Below are positions 16,440-25,676 of a stretch of 64,000 nt of DNA, piece after piece. A program made the translations under genes and the position numbers. Source of the stretch: an uncultured Alphaproteobacteria bacterium (GTDB lineage: Bacteria > Pseudomonadota > Alphaproteobacteria > Micavibrionales > Micavibrionaceae); the NCBI GenBank assembly GCA_946481075.1, contig CAMLMC010000002.1, forward strand, positions 186,001-250,000, given 5' to 3'. Below the pieces are notes generated by a model, which ran no database searches, was not told the origin of the DNA, and saw nothing but the letters and a program-made list of their open reading frames with translations. Each line of letters starts with the position of its first letter. Position 1 is the first letter of the stretch.

Positions 16440-17369
16440 CTACATGACATTGGTTTTGTGAACGCTCACATCCTTTATGCGCGCGCGGGCAAGCTTTTGT
16501 TCGCGGTAGAGGATAAAGACGTTAGAGGCAATAACGATTACCCCGCCCGTTAATATGGTCGTGGTCGGCCATTCGTTCCAGATGGCCCAGCCAAAGAGCG
16601 TCGCCCAGATAATGCCCGAATAGTTGAACACGGTGACGATGGAGGCCTGTGCGTATTTATAGGCGATCGAGAGTAAAAATTGCGCAATTACACCAGTCAG
16701 GCCAAGACAAATGATATAGGGAACTTCCTGCCATGATGGCATCGAGAAGACGAGCGGCATAGGAATCAGCGATACAAACGTGCCGATAAAGACGAAATAG
16801 AAAGTCACGGTTTCGGGGCTTTCCGTTTTACCGAGCGAGCGCAGGATGGTTTGCAAGGCTGCATGCATAGTGGCAGCAGACAAAGCCACAGCAGCGCCTG
16901 TCATATTCACATCGCCCGTGGGTTGAAGCATATACAAAACGCCTGCGAAACCGACAAGAATGGCGCCCCATCGGTATGGCCCGACATATTCCTTCAGTAT
17001 AAAAAAACCGAGTATGGGAACAAGAAGCGAAGAGGTGAAGAGGAAAGCTGTGGCATCCGCCATCGGGAGCAGCGAGAATGCGCCGAATGTTGCAACAAGG
17101 CTGATTGTTCCTATTACCGATCGGGCGATGATTTTCTTTGGCGATGATTTAATCACCAGCATATCACGCCGCCCCATCGCATAGACGATAAAAAGCATCG
17201 GCATCAGCGCGATGACATTTCGGTAAAAACCGATCTCTACGACATGGTGGTTTTCCGACAGTAATTTGGCAAACACATTCATAACGGCGAACATGAAGAA
17301 CGCTGCCACGGCGCAAGACATGCCGAGGATCGGGCGGTCTGTATGGGCATGGGGGCTTTGTTCGGGCAT
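16440..17369 (-). CDS. DMT-superfamily (EamA) transporter
   Basis: 309-residue inner-membrane protein with about ten hydrophobic helices arranged as two EamA repeats. Examples are SCAVAAFFMFAVMNVFAKLL at the start, VPILGFFILKEYVG closing the first repeat and GGVIVIASNVFILYREQKLA at the end. Family members export metabolites such as amino acids or S-adenosylmethionine; the substrate cannot be read from sequence. A second, different EamA transporter is at 46410-47279. Confidence 0.88.
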   Translation of the reverse strand: MPEQSPHAHTDRPILGMSCAVAAFFMFAVMNVFAKLLSENHHVVEIGFYRNVIALMPMLFIVYAMGRRDMLVIKSSPKKIIARSVIGTISLVATFGAFSLLPMADATAFLFTSSLLVPILGFFILKEYVGPYRWGAILVGFAGVLYMLQPTGDVNMTGAAVALSAATMHAALQTILRSLGKTESPETVTFYFVFIGTFVSLIPMPLVFSMPSWQEVPYIICLGLTGVIAQFLLSIAYKYAQASIVTVFNYSGIIWATLFGWAIWNEWPTTTILTGGVIVIASNVFILYREQKLARARIKDVSVHKTNVM

Positions 17370-17442
17370 ATGCGCAACTTAACTTTTTCGAGGGGCTTTT
17401 TATGCTATACTGCTTGCTGGTAACTATGGGAAGAGCGAAATC

Positions 17443-17775
17443 ATGGTTGACGGACTCTTAACGAGAGATCAGGTGCAAAAAGGCATAACAATTGCCCGTA
17501 TGAAGGTTGGCATCCCATCATATCGGCCTCAAACGGCAGGCCTTACCGAAACGGAATCGCTCCTCGCCGATATTGTTGATATTGGCTCCGCGGTGCAGGA
17601 ACGGGCGCAAAAAACCCGCCGCCTTGATGGTTATCTGCGGTTTTTTCAATCTTTCCTGAGATATATAAACCATGATCCGGCCAGACTATCCGTAAGGCCG
17701 CAGATCAGCCCCGTAAGTATAGAATATATCAATCTCGAAAACCCTTATAAATCCGGTATCGACAAAAAGGTCTAG
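17443..17775 (+). CDS. Small unknown protein (110 residues)
   Basis: A short soluble protein with a helical centre (TETESLLADIVDIGSAVQER) and a basic C-terminal half. No family is recognised and no export signal is seen. A GGGAAG sequence lies upstream of the ATG, and the gene stands alone between the DMT transporter and the small exported protein gene at 17831. Coding status rests on the ribosome binding site and the clean frame. Confidence 0.5.
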   Translation: MVDGLLTRDQVQKGITIARMKVGIPSYRPQTAGLTETESLLADIVDIGSAVQERAQKTRRLDGYLRFFQSFLRYINHDPARLSVRPQISPVSIEYINLENPYKSGIDKKV

Positions 17776-17830
17776 GAACTATTGTGCCGATTTAACTGTT
17801 GGAAAAATAATCCGTTTAGAGGAGATGCAC

Positions 17831-18100
17831 ATGAAGAAAACAATGCTTATGACGGGGCTGGCCGTTCTTGCCTTTATGCCTGTAGCATATGGTGCAGAAG
17901 AGACGCCTGTGTCCGAAACAACAAAGGTTATCGTTGAGCCCGGCAAAACCGAAGTGGTGACAGAGGGCAAGACGACCGTGGTTGTAGAGGAAGAAACCAA
18001 ATTGCGCGACGCCATCACCGGTGAACCGGTAGATGAAAAAACCGATGAAGAAAAAGAAGATATGAGCTTGCGGGATAAAGTCCGCGGCAAAATGGAATGA
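17831..18100 (+). CDS. Small exported acidic protein
   Basis: 89 residues with a signal peptide (MKKTMLMTGLAVLAFMPVAYG) followed by a Val/Thr/Glu-rich segment (TKVIVEPGKTEVVTEGKTTV) that looks like a short repeated beta pattern. The C-terminus is very charged. The ATG at 17831 is preferred over 17825 because GAGGAG then lies at normal spacing. A strong terminator follows at 18115. Function unknown; probably periplasmic. Confidence 0.65.
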   Translation: MKKTMLMTGLAVLAFMPVAYGAEETPVSETTKVIVEPGKTEVVTEGKTTVVVEEETKLRDAITGEPVDEKTDEEKEDMSLRDKVRGKME

Positions 18101-18114
18101 TAGTTTCCTAATAA

Positions 18115-18139
18115 AAAAGGCCGGTGATTCCGGCCTTTT
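18115..18139. terminator. Bidirectional intrinsic terminator
   Basis: GGCCGG and CCGGCC form a six-pair stem with a five-base loop, flanked by an A-run on the left and TTTT on the right. It can end both the plus-strand small exported protein gene and the minus-strand ilvC transcript, which converge here. Confidence 0.88.
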
Positions 18140-18147
18140 GTTTGTTC

Positions 18148-19341
<1,194 letters not shown>

Positions 19342-19770
19342 TTACTGATCCATAGCCGTTTGTGAGGCATTGACCAAGTTCATGAAGTTCTTCAGGCCGC
19401 CAATCACGTCCCCATCCTTTTTGCCAAGGATAATATCGTCATAGGATAGGCTTTCCAATGTGGCGACATGCGATGTTTTGGCAATCCCCCATTGCTCGGC
19501 ATAAAGACAGCTATATTCTTTTTCACGCTCGATCCAGCCATCCTTTTCAAATGTTTTTAAGGTAATGCGGCGGAAACTGTCACCATCCTTATTGTCCTCG
19601 AAGGCATAGGTCGTAGATAGGATATCTGCAATCTTGGCGGGGGCGATCGCCACTTCAATGGCTGCCTTGCACCCTTTTACCATTTTTTCATCGGCTTGAT
19701 CCTGGCTGACGCAGGCGGAGAGGACGAGGAGAGAGAGTACGGATAAAAAAGATAAAGAATATTTTTTCAT
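19342..19770 (-). CDS. Lipoprotein of unknown function
   Basis: 142 residues with a lipoprotein signal peptide: a basic start, a hydrophobic helix and the lipobox LSAC, so Cys-20 would be acylated. The mature protein is small and alpha/beta (TLKTFEKDGWIEREKEYSCL). No family is recognised. It sits between ilvN and ilvC on the same strand, an unusual place for an envelope protein, and is probably transcribed with them. Confidence 0.75.
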   Translation of the reverse strand: MKKYSLSFLSVLSLLVLSACVSQDQADEKMVKGCKAAIEVAIAPAKIADILSTTYAFEDNKDGDSFRRITLKTFEKDGWIEREKEYSCLYAEQWGIAKTSHVATLESLSYDDIILGKKDGDVIGGLKNFMNLVNASQTAMDQ

Positions 19771-19791
19771 TTTGGATTCCTTCTTTAAAAA

Positions 19792-20349
19792 TTACATGGC
19801 CCCGCGGCCGCGCGACATGGCGGCAACGCCTGTGCGGCTGACATCAATCATGCCAAGGCCGCGCATCAAATCAATAAACGCATCGACTTTTTCAGAAGAT
19901 CCGGTGACTTCGAAGACAAAGGATTCGAGAGTAGAATCAACAACACGGGCACGGAAAATATCGGCGGTGCTGAGGGCCTCCACTCGCTTTTCACCAAGAC
20001 CCGCAACTTTGATCAGGGCCAGCTCGCGCTCCACATGCGCACCCTCTGTGGTCAGATCAATGACGCGGTGAACGGGCACCAGACGCTCCAATTGATTTTT
20101 AATTTGTTCGATGACAAGCGGTGTGCCGGAACTAATGACTGTAATACGCGAAAGGTTGTTGTCATGATCCGTTTCGGCAACGGTCAGGCTTTCGATATTG
20201 TAACCGCGGCCCGAAAACAGGCCAATGACACGGGCCAAAACGCCCGGTTCGTTATCGACCAGAACGGAAAGCGTGTGCTTTTCCTCGCGTTCGCCCTTGG
20301 GGCCTGTCCCGTAAACACTTTTGCTGCCAAGTTCTTTTTTTCTAGCCAT
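19792..20349 (-). CDS. ilvN: Acetolactate synthase regulatory (small) subunit
   Basis: 185 residues. An N-terminal ACT domain (HTLSVLVDNEPGVLARVIGL) that binds valine for feedback inhibition is followed by the C-terminal small-subunit domain (RELALIKVAGLGEKRVE). It associates with the IlvB catalytic subunit encoded upstream. The length and the two-domain layout also match what is called IlvH in enterics. A 66-codon gene lies between it and ilvB. Confidence 0.95.
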   Translation of the reverse strand: MARKKELGSKSVYGTGPKGEREEKHTLSVLVDNEPGVLARVIGLFSGRGYNIESLTVAETDHDNNLSRITVISSGTPLVIEQIKNQLERLVPVHRVIDLTTEGAHVERELALIKVAGLGEKRVEALSTADIFRARVVDSTLESFVFEVTGSSEKVDAFIDLMRGLGMIDVSRTGVAAMSRGRGAM

Positions 20350-20398
20350 ACCCTTGATTAAAGGACAAAAAGGGACGGCTGTCCAGTGGCTACAGCTT

Positions 20399-20599
20399 TT
20401 AATTCAAGCTTGCGAACTGGTTATCTTGCAGCGGTTTCCGTGGAGGAACAAAGAAGTTTTTCGGTGTTTCCAGCAAACCGATTTGCTGGAATTTATCCTG
20501 AACATTCATATCTTCCATGTCCTGATAGGCCATGCAGACATTGTAGGTCACAATTGAAAAGACCAGCAACAAAAGTGTAAAATTCAATTTATAATTCAT
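20399..20599 (-). CDS. Small membrane or exported protein between ilvB and ilvN
   Basis: 66 residues beginning MNYKLNFTLLLLVFSIVTYN, a single hydrophobic helix or uncleaved signal, followed by a polar tail (LETPKNFFVPPRKPLQDNQF). The ATG at 20599 has GGAGAG at good spacing; the longer frame from 20638 does not. No family is recognised. It interrupts the ilvB-ilvN pair on the same strand. Confidence 0.5.
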   Translation of the reverse strand: MNYKLNFTLLLLVFSIVTYNVCMAYQDMEDMNVQDKFQQIGLLETPKNFFVPPRKPLQDNQFASLN

Positions 20600-20698
20600 T
20601 GTATCTCTCCTCATTGACGCCCCCACCTGTTGTATCAACGGGCGTCAAATAAGGAGAGTTCCTGAAAATTTTAAGGCAGGCTTATTGTTACAATATTG

Positions 20699-22507
20699 TT
20701 ACACAAGCTTTTTATCGTACTGGCTGGGATCGGCGGCCAGAATCATTTCATTGTGCGCCTTGCCGGATGGGATCATCGGGAAGCAGTTTTCCTTTTGATC
20801 CACGCAAACATCGACGATTGTTACGCGGTCCGTATTCATCATCCGCTCGATCACATCATCGAGTTCTGCCGGAGTCGTCGCGCGCAGGCCGATCCCGCCA
20901 TAGGCTTCGGCCAGTTTGACGAAGTCGGGCAGGGAGTCGGTGTAGGAATTGGAATAACGCTCCCCATGCAGTAATTCCTGCCATTGCCGCACCATCCCCA
21001 TCCATTGGTTGTTGAGGATAAAGATTTTGACCGGAAGGCGGTATTGTACGGCCGTGCTCATTTCCTGAATATTCATCAGGATCGAGGCTTCACCGGCAAC
21101 ATCGATGCACAGGGCATCGGGGTGCGCCATCTGCGCGCCGATGGCGGCAGGAAGGCCGTAACCCATGGTGCCGAGTCCGCCGGATGTCATCCATCTATTG
21201 GGCTTGTTGAATTTCAGGAATTGCGCCGCCCACATCTGGTGCTGGCCGACTTCGGTGGAGATGTAGGTTTCCCGCTTGTCCTTTTCTATCGCGGCCTGAA
21301 GTTTTTCGAGCGCATATTGCGGTTTGATGACGTCATCGCTTCTTTGATAGTTGAGGCATTTTACGCTGCGCCACTTTTCGATCTGTGCCCACCAGTCGTT
21401 CATGGCGTCTGCATCGGCCTTGAATCCGCGCTTAGTCCAAGCATCAAGCAGTGCCTTTGTTGCCTTGCCGGCATCGGCGACAATCCCGAGATCAACATGA
21501 ACGTTTTTATTGATGGAAGATGGATCGATATCGATATGAATTTTCTTGGAGTTCGGCGCAAAGGCATTAAGGCGGCCTGTTACGCGGTCATCGAACCGCG
21601 CGCCGATACAAATCATCACATCGCAATCATGCATGGTCCAGTTGGCCTCGTACGTGCCGTGCATACCAAGCATACCGAGCCATTGTTTGTCATCCGCCGG
21701 AAAGGCCCCAAGTCCCATAAGGGTCGATGTTATTGGGAAGCCTGTGGCATGGACCAGAGCGGTGAGCGTTTTGCTTGCCTCTGGCCCTGCATTGATAATG
21801 CCACCGCCCGTGTAAAAAACGGGTTTCTTTGCAGACGCCATCATCTCGATGGCCTGATTGATCAAATCCGGATCTGCTTCCGTGCGGGGTTGGTACATAT
21901 GCAGCGGGGCTTCATCTTTTGAAACATAGGCACCGTCTGCAAACTGGATGTCCTTCGGCAAGTCGATGAGAACGGGGCCGGGCCGGCCGGAGCGTGCGAC
22001 ATGAAAGGCTTCATGAATGATCTGGGCAAGGTCGTTCACATCTTTGACAAGGTAATTGTGCTTGGTACAAGCGCGGGTGATGCCCGTTGTATCCGCCTCT
22101 TGAAATGCGTCGGTACCGATCAGGAAGGTTGGAACCTGTCCCGTAATGCAAACCATGGGAATGGAATCGAGCAAAGCATCGGTCAGGGCCGTAACGGTGT
22201 TCGTTGCGCCGGGGCCGCTTGTTACAAGGCAGACGCCAACCTTGCCGGTGGATCGGGCATAGCCTTCCGCCGCATGTCCGGCCCCCTGTTCGTGGCGAAC
22301 CAGAACATGTTTGACCTTCTTTTGTTGGTAGAGCGCATCATAAATCGGCAAAACAGCACCACCCGGATAACCGAAGATCGTATCCACGCCCTGCTGCGCC
22401 AAAGCTTCCATCACGATTTGTGCGCCAGTCAGTATGCGCGGCTTCACGGCTGGCTTGACGGGGGCTTCGAATTGGATTGCCTGATCGGTGCCGGTTTTGG
22501 GGGTCAT
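20699..22507 (-). CDS. ilvB: Acetolactate synthase catalytic (large) subunit
   Basis: 602-residue thiamine-diphosphate enzyme that condenses two pyruvates, or pyruvate and 2-oxobutyrate, in the first committed step of branched-chain amino acid synthesis. The N-terminal motif FGYPGGAVLPIYDAL carries the region contacting the cofactor, RHEQGAGHAAEGYAR holds the catalytic glutamate, and the C-terminal GDG-type metal motif is DVAGEASILMNIQEM (GEA variant) with NNQWMGMVRQWQELL after it. It is preceded by a leader peptide gene and attenuator at 22742-22871 and by a second hairpin just before its ribosome binding site. Confidence 0.97.
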   Translation of the reverse strand: MTPKTGTDQAIQFEAPVKPAVKPRILTGAQIVMEALAQQGVDTIFGYPGGAVLPIYDALYQQKKVKHVLVRHEQGAGHAAEGYARSTGKVGVCLVTSGPGATNTVTALTDALLDSIPMVCITGQVPTFLIGTDAFQEADTTGITRACTKHNYLVKDVNDLAQIIHEAFHVARSGRPGPVLIDLPKDIQFADGAYVSKDEAPLHMYQPRTEADPDLINQAIEMMASAKKPVFYTGGGIINAGPEASKTLTALVHATGFPITSTLMGLGAFPADDKQWLGMLGMHGTYEANWTMHDCDVMICIGARFDDRVTGRLNAFAPNSKKIHIDIDPSSINKNVHVDLGIVADAGKATKALLDAWTKRGFKADADAMNDWWAQIEKWRSVKCLNYQRSDDVIKPQYALEKLQAAIEKDKRETYISTEVGQHQMWAAQFLKFNKPNRWMTSGGLGTMGYGLPAAIGAQMAHPDALCIDVAGEASILMNIQEMSTAVQYRLPVKIFILNNQWMGMVRQWQELLHGERYSNSYTDSLPDFVKLAEAYGGIGLRATTPAELDDVIERMMNTDRVTIVDVCVDQKENCFPMIPSGKAHNEMILAADPSQYDKKLV

Positions 22508-22518
22508 GATGCTTCCTT

Positions 22519-22560
22519 AATAAAACAAAGCCCGCGAGGGGAGGCCCCAGGCGTGGCTTT
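22519..22560 (-). terminator. Terminator-like hairpin directly upstream of ilvB
   Basis: On the minus strand AAAGCC pairs with GGCTTT around an inner GGGG/CCCC stem, followed by GTTTTATT. The AAGGA ribosome binding site of ilvB comes immediately after the U-run, so a transcript ending here would lack ilvB. It may be a second attenuator or a processing signal. The 233 bases between it and the upstream attenuator hold no other recognised gene; an open frame overlapping the ilvB start by ATGA runs through the hairpin. Confidence 0.55.
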
Positions 22561-22741
22561 GTGGTTTGCACAATGGAGGTTTAAGCTGTAATACCCCTTC
22601 ATTATGGACATAATCATTGAGCGTTTGCAAAAGAAATGGAATTTTCTTTCAAAAAAAGCAAGATTATTATAATGAACGTTTATATGATGCATAACTTCCA
22701 TACCTTAATTGCATAGCTTGGTTCTTTTCTTTCAAACCAAT

Positions 22742-22778
22742 AAAAAAGCCCCGGCAGATTTCTCTATCGGGGCGCTTT
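22742..22778 (-). terminator. Attenuator terminator of the ilv operon
   Basis: On the minus strand GCCCCG and CGGGGC form a stem followed by TTTTTT (plus-strand A-run 22742-22747). It lies 24 bases after the stop of the Val/Leu-rich leader peptide. A competing six-base pairing is visible: GGCGCT in the last leader codons (plus 22813-22818) can pair with AGCGCC (plus 22771-22776), which overlaps the terminator's 5' arm. This is the arrangement expected for translation-coupled attenuation. Confidence 0.82.
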
Positions 22779-22802
22779 ACGTGTTTGACTTATCCAGATA
22801 CG

Positions 22803-22871
22803 TCAGACTGTTAGCGCCTCCGTTAGAAGCACCACCAGCACGACGACCAGAATGGACAAAGCTTGTTGCAT
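22803..22871 (-). CDS. ilv operon leader peptide (22 codons)
   Basis: Encodes a 22-residue peptide whose core is SILVVVLVVLL: six Val, six Leu and one Ile. It is placed ten bases after the miaA stop, with an AGG site eight bases before its ATG, and is followed by an intrinsic terminator with a competing antiterminator pairing. Leader peptides rich in the end-product amino acids control ilv operons in other proteobacteria: ribosome stalling on Val/Leu/Ile codons when charged tRNA is scarce prevents the terminator from forming. The downstream target is ilvB. Confidence 0.82.
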   Translation of the reverse strand: MQQALSILVVVLVVLLTEALTV

Positions 22872-22880
22872 AAAATAAGC

Positions 22881-23786
22881 CTATGACAGAATTTCAATAC
22901 CTGCAATATTTTTTTGCGATGCAATCTGGTTTTTAAACCATGTTACCTGCCGCTTGGCATATTGGCGTGTTTCCGTCTGGGCCAGATTGATTGCTTCATC
23001 CTTCGATATTTCACCAATCCGGTAACGGCGAAGCGGTTGTGCACCGACAGTTTTCATCAAAATGGCATCGGGCTTGATTTCGCCGTTGGCCACACGGGAA
23101 TCGAACGCGGACAGTTCTTCGATTGCGCCGTTGTTCACCATATAAACAAAACGGTGGTTAATCCGTTCATGAAGAGCAGAGCGTTCCGGCATCACCAGCG
23201 TGATATCGAATTGCCAGTCGGCAGGAGGTGCAACTTTCGGAATTTGTTGCCATTGCGCAAGTGGTTTTCCCGTCGCCTCCAATATCTCCCATGCATGGAC
23301 AAGCCGGGCTGTGTGCATGGGATGATAGAGCGCCGCTGTTTCCGGATCACGCTTTTGCAGTTCTTCATAAAAGGCAGGGTTGCCAAGCTCCATCTGTTTT
23401 GCCACGGCGGCCTTACGGATGTCATCCGGCACTTCTGGAATGGGCGAAAGCCCTTCGATCAGTGCCTTGATATACAGCCCGTTACCGCCCGTGATGATCG
23501 GCGTTTTGCCGCGTTCAAAAATATTCTCAATTAGCGGCATCGCCATCTTCACCCATGACCCTGCGGAGCAAAGTTCGTTCGGGTGCAGAACGCCGTAGAG
23601 TTCATGATGTGCGATATCAAGGTCTTCCTGCGGCGGTTGCGCGGTCAATATCGGCAGGCCTTCATATATTTGGCGTGAGTCGCAATTGACGATGACGCCG
23701 TCCAGTTTTTGCGCCATGTCGATGGCAAGCGCCGATTTCCCGCCTGCCGTTGGCCCCGCCACGATATGAATGGTTTTCTTATCCAT
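22881..23786 (-). CDS. miaA: tRNA dimethylallyltransferase
   Basis: Transfers a dimethylallyl group to A37 of tRNAs reading UNN codons. The 301-residue protein begins with the P-loop GPTAGGKSALA, continues with VNCDSRQIYEGLPILTAQP and ITGGNGLYIKALIEGL, and ends with the family's QTETRQYAKRQVTWFKNQ motif. It lies upstream of the ilv leader on the same strand, as in many alphaproteobacteria. A terminator separates it from degP, so it probably starts its own transcript. Confidence 0.97.
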   Translation of the reverse strand: MDKKTIHIVAGPTAGGKSALAIDMAQKLDGVIVNCDSRQIYEGLPILTAQPPQEDLDIAHHELYGVLHPNELCSAGSWVKMAMPLIENIFERGKTPIITGGNGLYIKALIEGLSPIPEVPDDIRKAAVAKQMELGNPAFYEELQKRDPETAALYHPMHTARLVHAWEILEATGKPLAQWQQIPKVAPPADWQFDITLVMPERSALHERINHRFVYMVNNGAIEELSAFDSRVANGEIKPDAILMKTVGAQPLRRYRIGEISKDEAINLAQTETRQYAKRQVTWFKNQIASQKNIAGIEILS

Positions 23787-23821
23787 GCCCTGTTGTGCGG
23801 CGAATGCGGACTTTTTTCAAT

Positions 23822-23856
23822 AAAATAAAACAAAACAGGCACCCTGGGGCGCCTGT
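23822..23856 (-). terminator. Intrinsic terminator after degP
   Basis: On the minus strand ACAGGC and GCCTGT form a stem with an inner CCC/GGG pairing, followed by a T-rich run (TTTTGTTTTATTTTATTG). It lies between the degP stop and the miaA start and should end degP transcription. Confidence 0.85.
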
Positions 23857-23884
23857 GATGCAATCTTTATACGGCGCTGCCTTA

Positions 23885-25474
23885 TTACTCAGAAGGTTTT
23901 TCGTCCTTCTTGCCTTCATCTTTTTTGAACTGAAGGGCAACGAAACGGACATCGCCTTCGCGGTTCGTCAGGACGAGGACAGATGGTTTTCCATCTTTCT
24001 TCACCTTTTCTATGACATCCTGCGCGGCCTTTGGCGTTTCGACCGGGGTTTGGTTGATCTCTACGATCACATCGCCCTCGGAAAGCCCTTGCTTCGCGGC
24101 TTCACCCGAGGGGTCTGCCTTCATCACGACAACCCCGTTTACATCGGCAGGGATATTATAGGTCTTACGCGATGTTTCGCTAACCGACCCGATATTCATG
24201 CCGAAATCGGTGAGTTCCGTACCTTTTGTCGGGGCCATCGGTTTGGTCGATTCTTCGGAGAGAAGACCATTCTCTTCGGCCTTTTCAAGTTCACCCACCT
24301 TGATGGAGGTTTTACGTTCCTTTCCATCGCGCCAGTATTTCAGTTCGACATCCTTGTCAATCGGCGTTTCAGCGACGATGCGCGGCAGATGGCGCATTTC
24401 ATCGACAGGTTTTCCATCGAATTCGGTGATGATGTCACCGGCCTTCAGCTTGGCTTTTTCAGCAGGTCCGCCTTCGGTAATGCTGGCCACCAGTGCGCCG
24501 CGCGCTTTGCCCAGAGACAGGCTTTCCGCTATTTCATCCGTCACGCTTTGAATGCGCACGCCGATCCATCCGCGTCGCGTGCGGCCATATTCGGCGAGTT
24601 GGTTGATAACGGATTTTGCAAGGTTTGAGGGAATCGCAAAACCGATTCCGACCGAGCCGCCGGAGGGCGAGAAGATGGCCGTGTTGATGCCTATAACTTC
24701 ACCTTTGAGGTTGAACATCGGGCCGCCGGAATTACCGCGGTTGATAGAGGCATCCGTCTGTATAAAATCATCATAGGGGCCTGCATTGATATTGCGTTGT
24801 TGCGCCGAAATAATACCGGCCGTCACCGTGCCGCCAAGGCCGAACGGGTTACCAATCGCCAGAACCCAATCCCCTACGCGCAGGTTATCCGAGTCGCCGA
24901 ATTTGACGTCGGTCAGTTTCTTATCGGTTTCCACCTTGAGCAGTGCGAGATCCATTTTTTCGTCTTTACCGATAATCTTGGCGGTAATGGTTGTGTCGTC
25001 GGTAAAGGTCACGCGCACTTCGTCCGCGTCCTGCACGACGTGGTTATTCGTAACGATATAGCCCTTATCCGCATCGATCACGAAACCGGAGCCGAGGGAG
25101 GCCGGTGGAATGGGGGAGGGCATACCGCCGCCATTGCCGCCGCGACGATTGAGAAACTGTTCAAAGAAATCTTCGGGGAAGCCCGGAATTTGCGGCAGTT
25201 CAGGAAGCTGCTCCTGCAAATCCATTGAGGGCTCTTCCGCTTTGTGCGTCGAAGATATATTGACCACCGCCGGAAGCAGGTGATCCGCCAGATCGGCAAA
25301 ACTGTTCGGGGCGCCGGCCGGAACAGGGATGGCGGCCGTGTTCGATTCCTTCACGATATCCGTTTGGCTGGTTTCGGCAGGTTTGGATTTATCGCCCATC
25401 GCATGGCACATGGCGGGAATACCTGCCGCCGCCAGAAGAGCCAGAGCGAATACGGTTATAATCTGCTTACGCAT
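23885..25474 (-). CDS. degP: Periplasmic serine protease, DegP/HtrA (Do) family
   Basis: 529 residues with a signal peptide (residues 1 to about 26). The trypsin-like domain carries the triad His-145 (NNHVVQDADEV), Asp-175 (MDLALLKVE) and Ser-249 (NRGNSGGPMF). Two PDZ domains follow, the first near GWIGVRIQSV and the second near GVVVMKADPSGEA. DegP degrades or refolds misfolded envelope proteins. The linker before His-145 is Gly/Pro-rich and the C-terminus is charged. It is followed by its own terminator. Confidence 0.95.
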   Translation of the reverse strand: MRKQIITVFALALLAAAGIPAMCHAMGDKSKPAETSQTDIVKESNTAAIPVPAGAPNSFADLADHLLPAVVNISSTHKAEEPSMDLQEQLPELPQIPGFPEDFFEQFLNRRGGNGGGMPSPIPPASLGSGFVIDADKGYIVTNNHVVQDADEVRVTFTDDTTITAKIIGKDEKMDLALLKVETDKKLTDVKFGDSDNLRVGDWVLAIGNPFGLGGTVTAGIISAQQRNINAGPYDDFIQTDASINRGNSGGPMFNLKGEVIGINTAIFSPSGGSVGIGFAIPSNLAKSVINQLAEYGRTRRGWIGVRIQSVTDEIAESLSLGKARGALVASITEGGPAEKAKLKAGDIITEFDGKPVDEMRHLPRIVAETPIDKDVELKYWRDGKERKTSIKVGELEKAEENGLLSEESTKPMAPTKGTELTDFGMNIGSVSETSRKTYNIPADVNGVVVMKADPSGEAAKQGLSEGDVIVEINQTPVETPKAAQDVIEKVKKDGKPSVLVLTNREGDVRFVALQFKKDEGKKDEKPSE

Positions 25475-25644
25475 AGGAGATCCTTTTTAGAATGAACAGG
25501 GCTTTAATCTAGGACGGCGTTGGCCGAGCGTCAATAAACCATCACGAGGATGCAAGCGCCGCGCCAGTTGGCATGTCCGCTTATTATGAAATGCCGCTAT
25601 CATGGCAAAATAGAGGCGTTTTTTTTGGAATTGTATGGGGATTT

Positions 25645-25671
25645 AAAAACCCCGCCTTTTGGCGGGGTTTG
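25645..25671. terminator. Intrinsic terminator after hflC
   Basis: AAACCCCGCC and GGCGGGGTTT form a ten-pair perfect stem with a TTTT loop; the A-run on the left is the U-run for the minus-strand hflK-hflC transcript, which ends six bases away. The stretch from here to the degP start (25475-25644) holds no recognisable gene. Confidence 0.88.
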
Positions 25672-25676
25672 TTGTC

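Noticed and set aside
20683..20703. Two tandem ATTGTTACA repeats at the ilvB 3' end as an iteron or operator
   Set aside because: Only two copies, overlapping a stop codon, with no partner features; chance is an adequate explanation.
20984..21922. 312-codon plus-strand frame opposite ilvB
   Set aside because: Antisense to a well-conserved enzyme and without a ribosome binding site or family features.
22504..22701. 65-codon frame overlapping the ilvB start, as the main ilv leader peptide
   Set aside because: It is not enriched in Val, Leu or Ile; the 22-codon frame at 22803-22871 is a far better leader. It is kept only as context for the second hairpin.
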